Shown here piece by piece: positions 37,331 through 45,647 of a DNA stretch of 64,000 bases. The notes under the pieces were generated by a model. The model had not been told where the DNA came from, did no database searches, and was given only the letters and a program-made list of their open reading frames with translations. A program made the position numbers and the translations under genes. Position 1 is the first letter of the stretch. Each line of letters begins with the position of its first letter. This DNA is from Nocardioides caldifontis (GTDB lineage Bacteria; Actinomycetota; Actinomycetes; Propionibacteriales; Nocardioidaceae), in the NCBI RefSeq assembly GCF_008087345.1, contig NZ_VHIB01000001.1:1213619-1277618 (forward strand), in the 5' to 3' direction.

Positions 37331-39874
37331 ATGCTGAGGGTCACCTGGCGCAACCTGGTCGCCCGCAAGGTGCGGCTGCTGCTCAGCGCCTTCGCGATCG
37401 TGCTGGGCGTGGCGTTCGTCGCCGGCTCGCTGATCTTCACCGGCGCGATGGGCGGCGCCTTCGACGACATCATCGAGGGCTCGACCGCCGACGTCGAGAT
37501 CGCCTACGAGGGCGCGAACACCTTCGAGTCGCAGGAGGACGCGCGGGTGATGCCGGCCTCCGTCGCCGACGAGCTCGAGCAGCTCCCGGAGGTGGGCTCG
37601 GTCCACCCGACCACCAACCTCATGTCGGTGTTCGTCATCGGCGAGGACGACAAGGTGGTGGGCGGCAACGGTGCCCCCGGGCTGGGGTTCAACCCCACCG
37701 ACGCGACCGCGATCACCGGCAAGAAGATCATCACGGTCGCCGAGGGCGAGCTGCCCGACGGCCCCGACGAGGTCGCGCTCGACGAGGACACCGCGGAGAA
37801 GGCCGGCTACGAGGTCGGCGACACCGTCCCTCTGGTCACCCCCGGCTCGCCTCCCACGATGGAGGCCGAGCTGACCGGGATCGTCCAGTTCGGCGCCGGC
37901 GGGCTCAACGGCGCGACGCTGACCCTGATGGACCTCGAGTTCATGCAGGACCGGTTCTTCGGCGGCGAGGACGTCTACAACGCGATCTCGCTCAACGCCG
38001 CCGAGGGTGTCTCCCAGCAGGAGCTCGCCGACGCGGTCCAGCCGCTCCTGCCCGAGGGCGTCGTGGCGAAGACCGGTGACGAGTCGGTGGAGGAGAACCA
38101 GGCGACGATCGACGAGGTCATGGGGTTCCTCAACACGTTCCTGCTGGTGTTCGCCGCGGTGTCGCTGGTCGTCGGCACCTTCCTGATCATCAACACCTTC
38201 TCGATCCTGGTCGCCCAGCGGAGCCGTGAGCTCGCGCTGCTGCGGGCCCTCGGGGCGTCGCGGCGCCAGGTGAACCGCTCGGTCCTCCTCGAGGCCGTGG
38301 GCGTCGGGATCATCGGCTCGACGCTGGGGCTGGTCGGCGGCTACCTGCTCGCGCTGGGGCTCAAGGCCCTGTTCGGCACCTTCGGGCTCGACCTCGCCGG
38401 GGCGGAGTTCCCGGTGACCTGGACGACGATCGTGGTCTCCTACGCGGTCGGCATCCTCGTCACCGTCGTCGCCGCCTACCTCCCGGCCCGCCGGGCCGCC
38501 CGCGTCGCGCCGGTCCAGGCGCTCCGTGACGACGTCGCGATGCCGGAGGCCTCGCTGCGGGTGCGGATGCTCGTCGGGGCGCTGCTGGTCGCCGTCGGCG
38601 CCGCCAGCATCGCCGCGGGGCTGCTCGAGCTCGGCGGCGAGGTCCTCCTCCTGCTCGGGGGCGGGGCCCTGGCCGTGCTCATCGGTGCCGCGCTGCTGTC
38701 GCCGTTGGTCGGCCGGCCCGTGGTGCGCGCCTTCGGGGTGCTCTTCCGGCCGTTCGGCACCGTCGGCCAGCTCGCCACGGAGAACTCCCTGCGCAACCCC
38801 CGGCGCACCGCGGCCACCGCCAGCGCGTTGATGATCGGGCTGGCGCTGATGGCGATGATGTCGATCCTCGGCAGCTCGGCGTCGGCGAGCACCGACAAGG
38901 CGATCGAGGAGTCGCTGACCTCGGAGTACATCGTCAGCAACGCGGTCGGGCAGCCGTTCTCGCCCGACATCGCCCGGCAGATCGCGGAGCTCGACTCGGT
39001 CGACACCGTGGCCTCGTTGCGCTACGCCAACCCCGAGCTCGAGGGCGGCGGCAGCGCCTGGATGGGGGCGGTCGACCCGACCGCGTTCGCCTCGGTGATG
39101 CGGGTGCCGATGGAAGCCGGCTCGCTCGCCGAGCTCACCCGCGACAAGGCGCTCGTCTCCTCGCAGGTCGCCGAGGACCGGGACCTCGGGATCGGCGACA
39201 CCGTCACGCTGAAGTTCCAGGGCGGCGACGTCGACGTCCAGATCGCCGGGATCACCGACGCCGGCGCGTCCCTGCCGGTGGAGTGGGTGGTCACCCAGGA
39301 GACCCTCGAGAAGGGCGGGCTCAAGCCCCTCGACTCGATGGTGTTCGTGACCAAGGCCGAGGGCGCGACCACCGCGGAGCTCCGCGAGGGCGTCGACGCC
39401 ATCACCGAGTCGCTGCCCACCGTGACCCTGAAGGACCCGCAGGAGTTCGCCGACGAGCAGAAGGGGCAGATCAACCAGTTCCTCTACCTGATCTACGGGC
39501 TGCTGGCCCTCTCGGTGCTCATCGCGCTCCTCGGGGTGGTCAACACGCTGGCGCTCTCGGTGATCGAGCGGACCCGCGAGGTAGGGCTGCTCCGGGCCAT
39601 CGGGGTCAGCCGGACGCAGCTGCGCACCATGATCCGGCTCGAGTCGATGGTGATCGCGGTGTTCGGCGCCCTGCTCGGGGTGCTCATCGGGGTGGTCTTC
39701 GGCGTCTCGCTGATCTCCACCCTCGAGGACGAGGGGCTCACCGAGCTCGTCGTCCCGTGGGCCGCACTGGTCGCGTTCGTGGTCGGGGCCGCGGTGCTGG
39801 GGGTGCTCGCGGCCGTCTTCCCCGCCCGCCGGGCCGCCCGGCTCGACGTGCTGCGCGCCATCACCGCCGAGTAG
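37331..39874 (+). CDS. FtsX-like ABC transporter permease (two-repeat)
   Basis: An 847-residue membrane protein with a start TM helix (about residues 17-38), a large extracytoplasmic domain, three TM helices with an FtsX domain (about 255-400), then further TM helices and a second extracytoplasmic domain followed by a second FtsX domain (about 715-845). The repeated cytosolic ERTREVGLLRAIGVSRTQL-type loop contacts the ATPase. This two-repeat form is common in actinobacteria. It is the partner of the ATPase gene upstream. A hairpin follows the stop. Confidence 0.9.
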   Translation: MLRVTWRNLVARKVRLLLSAFAIVLGVAFVAGSLIFTGAMGGAFDDIIEGSTADVEIAYEGANTFESQEDARVMPASVADELEQLPEVGSVHPTTNLMSVFVIGEDDKVVGGNGAPGLGFNPTDATAITGKKIITVAEGELPDGPDEVALDEDTAEKAGYEVGDTVPLVTPGSPPTMEAELTGIVQFGAGGLNGATLTLMDLEFMQDRFFGGEDVYNAISLNAAEGVSQQELADAVQPLLPEGVVAKTGDESVEENQATIDEVMGFLNTFLLVFAAVSLVVGTFLIINTFSILVAQRSRELALLRALGASRRQVNRSVLLEAVGVGIIGSTLGLVGGYLLALGLKALFGTFGLDLAGAEFPVTWTTIVVSYAVGILVTVVAAYLPARRAARVAPVQALRDDVAMPEASLRVRMLVGALLVAVGAASIAAGLLELGGEVLLLLGGGALAVLIGAALLSPLVGRPVVRAFGVLFRPFGTVGQLATENSLRNPRRTAATASALMIGLALMAMMSILGSSASASTDKAIEESLTSEYIVSNAVGQPFSPDIARQIAELDSVDTVASLRYANPELEGGGSAWMGAVDPTAFASVMRVPMEAGSLAELTRDKALVSSQVAEDRDLGIGDTVTLKFQGGDVDVQIAGITDAGASLPVEWVVTQETLEKGGLKPLDSMVFVTKAEGATTAELREGVDAITESLPTVTLKDPQEFADEQKGQINQFLYLIYGLLALSVLIALLGVVNTLALSVIERTREVGLLRAIGVSRTQLRTMIRLESMVIAVFGALLGVLIGVVFGVSLISTLEDEGLTELVVPWAALVAFVVGAAVLGVLAAVFPARRAARLDVLRAITAE

Positions 39875-39880
39875 CCCGGA

Positions 39881-39904
39881 CGGGCCACCGCCCGCCCTGG
39901 CCCG
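39881..39904 (+). terminator. Hairpin after the FtsX-type permease
   Basis: CGGGCCA (39881-39887) pairs with TGGCCCG (39898-39904), 7 bp after the stop codon. Confidence 0.55.
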
Positions 39905-39998
39905 GTCAGGGGGTGACGGAGGGCCTGTGCAGGACGGGACGTACGGCGCCCACCTGGCGCGAAGCGCCCATGTATGACGGTCTTCGATCGGTCTAAGG

Positions 39999-40008
39999 TG
40001 ACCGGTCA
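39999..40008. promoter_or_regulatory. Palindrome before the GntR regulator
   Basis: TGACCGGTCA is a perfect 10-bp palindrome 29 bp before the gntR start. A related ATGACGGTC lies 26 bp upstream (39973-39981), as if two half-sites form a larger operator. Autoregulation is likely. Confidence 0.45.
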
Positions 40009-40036
40009 TAGGGGGACCACGGACAGGGGACACGCG

Positions 40037-40780
40037 ATGGGTGAGGCCGCCGTAGGAGCGCGTCCGAGATCGCGCGGTGTGCACAAGCACGTGCAGGTGC
40101 GTGAGTACGTCCGCGAGCTGATCGGAGGCGCCGAGCCGGGCACGCCTGCGCCCTCCGAGCGTGAGCTGGTCCAGCAGTTCGGCGTCGCCCGGATGACCGT
40201 CCGCCAGGCCCTCGACGCGCTCGTCGCCGAGGGGCTCCTCGAGCGCATCCCGGGGCGGGGCACGTTCGTCGCCCACCACCGGGTCGACCAGGTCCCGCGG
40301 CTCCAAGGGTTCACCGAGGAGATGGGCCGCCGGGGGATGACCCCCACCTCCCGCACCCTGCTGGCCCGGCTCGAGGCGGCCGGCCCCGGCGTGGCGCGCG
40401 CCCTCGACATCAACCTCGGCGAGCCGGTCGTGCACTGGCAGCGGCTCCGGTTCGCCGACAGCGCCCCGATGTGCGTGCAGGACGTCTACTGCGCCTCCGA
40501 GCTGGTCCCCGGGCTGCTCGAGGCGCTCCCGGAGTCGCTCTACGCCGAGCTGGAGAGACGCGACCTCGAGCCGACCTGGGGCGAGGACTCCGTCGACGCG
40601 GGGGTCGCCGGCGAGCAGGAGGCGAAGCTCCTCGGGGTGGCTGTCGGCCACCCCGTGCTGCGGGTGGCGCGCCGGACCTTCAGCGACAAGCGGCCGGTGG
40701 AGGTGTCCCGGTCCACCTACCGCGCCGACCGGTTCACGATGTGGGTGCCGCTGACCCGGATCCCGCAGCCGCGCGCGTGA
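40037..40780 (+). CDS. GntR family regulator (HutC/FarR subfamily)
   Basis: A 247-residue repressor. Residues 15-80 form the winged helix (PSERELVQQFGVARMTVRQAL, then RIPGRGTFVA), and residues 95-240 the UTRA ligand-binding domain with the characteristic RLRFADSAPM and final RADRFTMWV. The effector is not predictable. It stands 20 bp before mocA and may regulate the cox operon, or only itself. ATG 40037 was chosen as the first start with domain homology; an upstream ATG at 39974 overlaps the operator-like region. Confidence 0.88.
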   Translation: MGEAAVGARPRSRGVHKHVQVREYVRELIGGAEPGTPAPSERELVQQFGVARMTVRQALDALVAEGLLERIPGRGTFVAHHRVDQVPRLQGFTEEMGRRGMTPTSRTLLARLEAAGPGVARALDINLGEPVVHWQRLRFADSAPMCVQDVYCASELVPGLLEALPESLYAELERRDLEPTWGEDSVDAGVAGEQEAKLLGVAVGHPVLRVARRTFSDKRPVEVSRSTYRADRFTMWVPLTRIPQPRA

Positions 40781-40799
40781 CCGCCCGCGTGGTGGCGCC

Positions 40800-41411
40800 G
40801 TGACCGCGGCGGGGCTGCTGCTCGCCGCCGGGGCGGGCCGCCGGATGGGCCGTCCCAAGGCGCTGCTCACCGACGAGGACGGTCGACCGCTGGCCGGCAC
40901 CGTGGTCGAGCGGCTGAGGGAGGCCGGGTGCGCCTCCGTCACGGTGGTGGTCGGCGCGGCTGCCGAGGAGGCCACCGCGCTGCTCCGCGCGTACGACGTG
41001 GAGGTGGTGGTCGCCCAGGACTGGGCGACCGGGATGGGCGCCTCCATGCGCCGGGGGCTCGAGGCGCTGGCGGGCTCGCGGGCGACCGCGGCTCTGGTCA
41101 CCCTCGTCGACCTGCCCGACGTCGGCGCACCGGTGATGGCTCGGGTGCTCGGGGAGTGGCGTGCCGCGGGGAGCCGCGAGTCCGCCCTGCTCCGCGCGAC
41201 GTACGCCGGACGGCCGGGCCACCCGGTCCTCATCGGGCGCACGCACTGGCCGGCCCTCCGGGAGACGCTTGAGGGCGACGCGGGGGCGCGCCGCTACCTC
41301 GCCGACCACGCCGGCGAGGTGGTGGCGGTGCCCTGCGACGACCTGGCCACCGGCGAGGACGTCGACCGGCCCGAGCAGCTGCGGCGACCGGTTCCACCGG
41401 ATCCGGCCTAG
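40800..41411 (+). CDS. MobA/MocA-like molybdenum-cofactor nucleotidyltransferase
   Basis: A 203-residue NTP transferase. The nucleotide-binding start is LLAAGAGRRMGRPK (7-20), and LVDLPDVG supplies the metal-binding Asp residues. MocA attaches CMP to molybdopterin to give the cytosine dinucleotide form needed by CO-dehydrogenase-like enzymes. Its position ahead of coxD and coxE supports that role. GTG 40800 is the likely start. The GntR gene ends 20 bp before it. Confidence 0.85.
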   Translation: MTAAGLLLAAGAGRRMGRPKALLTDEDGRPLAGTVVERLREAGCASVTVVVGAAAEEATALLRAYDVEVVVAQDWATGMGASMRRGLEALAGSRATAALVTLVDLPDVGAPVMARVLGEWRAAGSRESALLRATYAGRPGHPVLIGRTHWPALRETLEGDAGARRYLADHAGEVVAVPCDDLATGEDVDRPEQLRRPVPPDPA

Positions 41412-41420
41412 CCTGGTCGC

Positions 41421-42290
41421 GTGACCGCCTCACCGCAGGAGCTCGCCGCCTCCCTCGCCCGCACCGGCTACCTGTGCGACGACGCCCTCGCCACGGTCGC
41501 CTTCCTGGCGCTCGAGCTCGACCGGCCGCTGCTCCTGGAGGGCGAGCCGGGGACCGGCAAGACCGCGCTCGCCGAGGCGCTGGCGGAGGCGCTGGGGCTG
41601 CCGTTGGTGAGGCTCCAGTGCTACGAGGGGATCGACGCCTCGCAGGCGCTCTACGACTGGGACTTCCCGCGCCAGATCCTCCACCTCCGGGCCGTCGAGT
41701 CGGTGGCCGGCGACAGCGACCTGGAGGAGGTCGAGCAGGGGCTGTTCTCCGAGCGGTTCCTGCTCGCGCGTCCGGTGCTGCGGGCGCTGCGGGAGAGCCC
41801 GGCGGTGCTGCTGGTCGACGAGATCGACCGCGCCGACGACGAGTTCGAGGCGTTCCTGCTCGAGGTGCTCTCCACCCACCAGGTCTCGGTCCCGGAGCTG
41901 GGGACGGTCGTGGCGGAGACGCCGCCGCTGGTGGTGCTCACCTCGAACCGCACCCGCGAGCTCCACGACGCGCTGAAGCGGCGGTGCCTGTACCACTGGA
42001 TCGACCACCCCTCCCTCGAGCGGGAGCTGGCGATCCTCCGGGCGCGCGCACCCGAGGTGCCCGAGCGGCTCGCCCACCAGGTCGCCGCGCTGGTCCACCG
42101 GCTGCGCGACGCCGACCTGGTCAAGGAGCCCGGCGTCGCCGAGACGCTCGACTGGGCGCGGGCCCTGCACCGGCTCGGCGCCCGCGAGCTCGACGTCGAG
42201 TCCGCGGCCCGCACCCTGGGCGCGGCGGTCAAGCACCGCGAGGACGTCGAGCGGGTACGGGCCGCCCTCGACCGGCTGCTGGCGGGCTGA
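41421..42290 (+). CDS. coxD: MoxR-type AAA+ ATPase (CoxD)
   Basis: A 289-residue AAA+ ATPase. Walker A is GEPGTGKTA (41-49), Walker B is VLLVDEIDRADDE and sensor 1 is VLTSNRTRE. In Oligotropha, CoxD assembles the Mo-Cu active site together with CoxE. GTG 41421 begins it; it is 10 bp after mocA and 2 bp before the VWA gene. The ATPase fits a maturation role for the enzyme encoded downstream. Confidence 0.9.
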   Translation: MTASPQELAASLARTGYLCDDALATVAFLALELDRPLLLEGEPGTGKTALAEALAEALGLPLVRLQCYEGIDASQALYDWDFPRQILHLRAVESVAGDSDLEEVEQGLFSERFLLARPVLRALRESPAVLLVDEIDRADDEFEAFLLEVLSTHQVSVPELGTVVAETPPLVVLTSNRTRELHDALKRRCLYHWIDHPSLERELAILRARAPEVPERLAHQVAALVHRLRDADLVKEPGVAETLDWARALHRLGARELDVESAARTLGAAVKHREDVERVRAALDRLLAG

Positions 42291-42291
42291 G

Positions 42292-43404
42292 ATGGCCAGG
42301 ACCGCCCCCGCCGCCGACGAGCTGCTCCTCGGGTTCACCCGCGCGCTGCGGGCGGCCGGGCTCGCGGTGACCGCCGACCGCGCCCGCGCGTACGCCGACG
42401 CGGTGGCCGTCGTGGGGCTCGACGACCGCCGGGCGACGTACTGGGCCGGGCGCGCCACGCTCTGCCGCGGCCCCGACGACTTCGCCCCCTACGACCGGGT
42501 GTTCTGCGCCTGGTTCGAGGAGGCCGAGCCGCCGCTGACCGAGCGGCGGCAGCAGCCGCCGCAGCACGTCCTCCAGGCACCGCTCGACGACGACGGCGGC
42601 GCGGGTGGGGGCGACGGTGAGGACGACGCGCTGCACGCGGTGGCCAGCGACGTGGAGGTGCTCCGCCACCGCGACGTGGCCCAGCTCGACGCCGCCGAAC
42701 GGGCCCGGCTGGCGCGGATGTTCGCCTCGCTCCGGCCCACCACGCCGACCCGCACGTCGTACCGCCGCCGCCCGGCGAACCGCGGCAGCGTCGACCCGCA
42801 CGCCACCCTGCGCCGCAGCCTGGCCCAGCTCGGCGAGCCGGTCGAGATCCGGTTCCGCCGCCGCTCGACGCGGCCGCGGCGCACGGTGCTGCTGATCGAC
42901 GTGTCCGGCTCGATGAGCTCGTACGCCGACGCGCTGCTCCGGCTCGGCCACCGGATCGTGACCGCGGAGCCGGCGAGGACCGAGGTGTTCACCGTCGGAA
43001 CCCGGGTGACCCGGCTGACCGAGGCGCTGCGCCACCGCGACCCCGAGCGGGCGCTGATGGCGGCGGGTGCGACCGTGCCGGACTGGTCCGGCGGGACGCG
43101 GCTCGGCGAGGCGCTGAAGGTGTTCCTCGACCGCTGGGGTCAGCGCGGGATGGCGCGCGGTGCGGTCGTGGTGCTGATGAGCGACGGCTGGGAGCGCGGC
43201 GACGCGGCGCTGCTGGGCGAGCAGATGGCGCGGCTGCGCCGGCTCGCGCACAAGGTGGTGTGGGCGAACCCGCACAAGGGCATCGCCGGCTACCAGCCGG
43301 TGCAGGTGGGGATGGCGGCCGCGTTGCCGCACGTCGACGAGTTCGTGGCGGGCCACTCGATGGCCGCGTTCGAGCAGCTGGTGAGGGTGATCGGTGATGC
43401 GTGA
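42292..43404 (+). CDS. coxE: VWA-domain protein (CoxE)
   Basis: A 370-residue protein with a C-terminal von Willebrand A domain. The MIDAS motif DVSGSMSSY has Asp203, Ser205 and Ser207, with later metal ligands around TVPDWSGGTRLG and LMSDGWERGD. The first 180 residues are a variable helical part with an acidic insert. Together with CoxD it acts in active-site maturation of CO-dehydrogenase-like enzymes. Start ATG 42292; the xdhC start overlaps its end by 11 bp. Confidence 0.9.
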   Translation: MARTAPAADELLLGFTRALRAAGLAVTADRARAYADAVAVVGLDDRRATYWAGRATLCRGPDDFAPYDRVFCAWFEEAEPPLTERRQQPPQHVLQAPLDDDGGAGGGDGEDDALHAVASDVEVLRHRDVAQLDAAERARLARMFASLRPTTPTRTSYRRRPANRGSVDPHATLRRSLAQLGEPVEIRFRRRSTRPRRTVLLIDVSGSMSSYADALLRLGHRIVTAEPARTEVFTVGTRVTRLTEALRHRDPERALMAAGATVPDWSGGTRLGEALKVFLDRWGQRGMARGAVVVLMSDGWERGDAALLGEQMARLRRLAHKVVWANPHKGIAGYQPVQVGMAAALPHVDEFVAGHSMAAFEQLVRVIGDA

Positions 43405-44554
43405 GGTGCTGGAGCCGTTGGTGCGGTGGTGGCGGGCCGGTGAGCCCGTGGGGATGGGGACCGTGGTCGCGACCTTCCGGTCCGCGCCGCGGCCGCCGGG
43501 GGCGTCGATGCTCGTCGGCCCTGACGGCTCCGCGGTGGGGTCGGTGTCGGGCGGCTGCGTCGAGGGCGCGGTCTACGAGCTGGCGCAGGAGGTGGTCGCC
43601 GACGGGCGGCCGCGGCTGCACCGCTACGGCGTCAGCGACGACACGGCGTTCGAGGTCGGGCTGACCTGCGGCGGGATCCTCGACGTGTACGTCGAGCGGG
43701 TCGACCCGACGACGTTCCCCGAGCTCGGCGCGATCGCCGAGGACCTGGAGAACGACCGCCCGGTGGCCGTCGTGACCGTCGTCGACCACCCGGACGCCGC
43801 GATGGTCGGGCGCCGGATGGTGCTGCGCCCCGGGGAGCAGGCCGTCGGGTCGCTGGGCAGCGAGCGGGTCGACGCCGCGGTCTGCGACGACGCGTTCGGG
43901 ATGCTCGCGGCCGGCCACAGCGGGGTGCTCACCTACGGCCCCGAGGGCGAGCGGCGCGGCGAGGGGATGCGGGTCTTCGTGTGGGGGTTCGCGCCGCCGC
44001 CGCGGATGATCGTCTTCGGCGCGATCGACTTCGCCGCCGCGGTGTCCCGGCTCGGCGGGTTCCTCGGCTACAACGTGACCGTCTGCGACGCGCGCCCGGT
44101 GTTCGCGACCGCGAGCCGGTTCCCGTCCGCGGACGAGGTGGTCGTCGAGTGGCCGCACCGCTACCTGCAGGCCGAGGCCGAGGCGGGGCGCATCGACGGG
44201 CGCACGGTGCTGTGCGTGCTGACCCACGACCCGAAGTTCGACGTGCCGCTGCTCGAGGTGGCGCTCCGCCTCCCGGAGGTCGCCTACGTCGGGGCGATGG
44301 GGTCCCGGCGCACGCACGACGACCGGATGGCCCGACTCCGCGAGGCCGGGCTGACCGACGCCGAGCTCGCCCGGCTGTCGTCGCCGATCGGGCTCGACCT
44401 CGGGGCCCGGACGCCGGAGGAGACCGCGGTCAGCATCGCCGCCGAGATCGTCGCCACCCGGTGGGGCGGGAGCGGCGAGCGGCTGGCCGCACGGGACGGC
44501 CGGATCCACCACGAGGTGGAGGTGCCGGCCGGGCTGCCGGTCGAGTCCCTGTGA
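43394..44554 (+). CDS. XdhC/CoxI family maturation factor
   Basis: A 386-residue protein. SGGCVEG (52-58) marks the N-terminal XdhC/CoxI domain, and from about residue 200 a Rossmann-like XdhC_C domain follows (VFGAIDFAAAVSRL, YVGAMGSRRTHDDR). XdhC binds molybdenum cofactor and helps its sulfuration and insertion. GTG 43394 or the adjacent ATG 43397 can start it; it overlaps coxE by 11 bp. It fits the maturation set of the operon. Confidence 0.88.
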   Translation: MMREVLEPLVRWWRAGEPVGMGTVVATFRSAPRPPGASMLVGPDGSAVGSVSGGCVEGAVYELAQEVVADGRPRLHRYGVSDDTAFEVGLTCGGILDVYVERVDPTTFPELGAIAEDLENDRPVAVVTVVDHPDAAMVGRRMVLRPGEQAVGSLGSERVDAAVCDDAFGMLAAGHSGVLTYGPEGERRGEGMRVFVWGFAPPPRMIVFGAIDFAAAVSRLGGFLGYNVTVCDARPVFATASRFPSADEVVVEWPHRYLQAEAEAGRIDGRTVLCVLTHDPKFDVPLLEVALRLPEVAYVGAMGSRRTHDDRMARLREAGLTDAELARLSSPIGLDLGARTPEETAVSIAAEIVATRWGGSGERLAARDGRIHHEVEVPAGLPVESL

Positions 44555-44564
44555 GCGGGCGTCC

Positions 44565-45080
44565 GTGACCATCCACGCCGAGCACCCGTTCCGCAACCCC
44601 GAGGACGACCCGGTGCGCCAGCTCCGCGGCCGGCTCGGAGGTGCGGTCACCCTGCTGACCAGCGGCGCGGAGCACGAACGGGCCGGGCTGACGGTCACGA
44701 GCCTGGTGGTCGCGGCCGGCGAGCCGGCGTACGTCCTGGCGCTGGTCGACCCCGACTCGGACCTCGCCGATGCCGTCGAGGAGACCGGGCGCGCGGTGCT
44801 GCAGCTGCTCTCCTGGCAGCACCGCGACCTGGCCGAGGTCTTCGCCGGGCTCGCCCCGGCGCCGGGCGGCGCGTTCCGGCATGCGCCGTTCGAGGAGACG
44901 GCGTGGGGGCCACGGCTCGCGACCGCGACGACCTGGGCGGGGCTGGTGCTGGAGGACGCGCGCGAGGTCGGCTGGTCGCGCGAGGTGAGGCTCAGGCTCG
45001 ACCACGTCGAGGTCGGCGCGGACGACGACCCGCTGTTCCACCGGAGGGGCCGCTACCGGCGGGCGCCGGGAGCCGGGTGA
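44565..45080 (+). CDS. Flavin reductase-like protein
   Basis: A 171-residue protein of the flavin reductase / FMN-binding split-barrel superfamily: GAVTLLTSGAEHERAGLTVTS contains the flavin-phosphate-binding region. It may supply reduced flavin to a monooxygenase, but none is adjacent; in the cox context it may be only a passenger. GTG 44565 is 10 bp after xdhC. The next gene starts after an 87-bp gap with a palindrome and hairpin. Confidence 0.75.
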   Translation: MTIHAEHPFRNPEDDPVRQLRGRLGGAVTLLTSGAEHERAGLTVTSLVVAAGEPAYVLALVDPDSDLADAVEETGRAVLQLLSWQHRDLAEVFAGLAPAPGGAFRHAPFEETAWGPRLATATTWAGLVLEDAREVGWSREVRLRLDHVEVGADDDPLFHRRGRYRRAPGAG

Positions 45081-45098
45081 GGCTCCCCTAAGAGTCGA

Positions 45099-45112
45099 GT
45101 GACCCTTGTCAC
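45099..45112. promoter_or_regulatory. Palindrome upstream of coxS
   Basis: GTGACCCTTGTCAC consists of GTGAC and GTCAC arms with a 4-bp centre. It is 55 bp before the coxS ATG and could be an operator for the coxSLMG part. Confidence 0.45.
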
Positions 45113-45130
45113 GCCAACCTTCTCAGGCCA

Positions 45131-45154
45131 GGATCGGCATCCCGGTCCCGATCC
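45131..45154 (+). promoter_or_regulatory. Hairpin just before the coxS Shine-Dalgarno
   Basis: GGATCGG (45131-45137) and CCGATCC (45148-45154) pair around a 10-nt loop. The Shine-Dalgarno AGGAGG starts 3 bp later. It could affect translation or mRNA stability. Confidence 0.4.
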
Positions 45155-45167
45155 CCAGGAGGTCTGC

Positions 45168-45647
45168 ATGGCACGGATCAGCGTCAAGGTCGACGGGGCG
45201 TCGTACTCCGACGACGTCGAACCGCGGATGCTCCTGGTCCACTACCTCCGCGAACGGCTGGGCAAGGTCGGCACGGTCGTCGGCTGCGACACCAGCAACT
45301 GCGGCGCCTGCACCGTCCACCTCGACGGCCGCAGCGTGAAGTCCTGCAACGTCCTCGCCGTCCAGGCCGACGGCCACGAGGTGACCACGATCGAGGGGAT
45401 CTCCTCCGGCGAGGAGCTCCACCCGGTGCAGGAGGCGTTCCGCGAGTGCCACGCGCTCCAGTGCGGCTACTGCACGCCCGGGATGATCATGCAGGCGATC
45501 GACCTGCTCAACGAGAACCCGAGCCCGAGCGAGGAGGGCATCCGCCACGGGCTCGAGGGGAACCTCTGCCGGTGCACCGGCTACCACAACATCGTCAAGG
45601 CCGTGCAGAAGGCGGCCGGGAGCGACCTCGAGGGGGCCCAGCAGTGA
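45168..45647 (+). CDS. coxS: CO-dehydrogenase-like small subunit (2Fe-2S)
   Basis: A 159-residue iron-sulfur subunit of a molybdenum hydroxylase. The plant-type [2Fe-2S] cluster uses Cys40, 45, 48 and 60; the second, C-terminal helical cluster uses Cys99, 102, 134 and 136 ([14 protein letters not shown]). It passes electrons from the molybdenum centre in CoxL to FAD in CoxM. ATG 45168 has AGGAGG upstream; the frame upstream to 45099 is leader. The stop overlaps coxL. Confidence 0.93.
   Translation: MARISVKVDGASYSDDVEPRMLLVHYLRERLGKVGTVVGCDTSNCGACTVHLDGRSVKSCNVLAVQADGHEVTTIEGISSGEELHPVQEAFRECHALQCGYCTPGMIMQAIDLLNENPSPSEEGIRHGLEGNLCRCTGYHNIVKAVQKAAGSDLEGAQQ

Noticed and set aside
36431..41242. 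A 1603-codon open frame on the minus strand
   Set aside because: It lies antisense to the ABC ATPase, FtsX permease, GntR and mocA genes, all with clear motifs. The translation is a low-complexity Arg/Gly/Glu/Val/His-rich sequence typical of antisense frames in GC-rich DNA.
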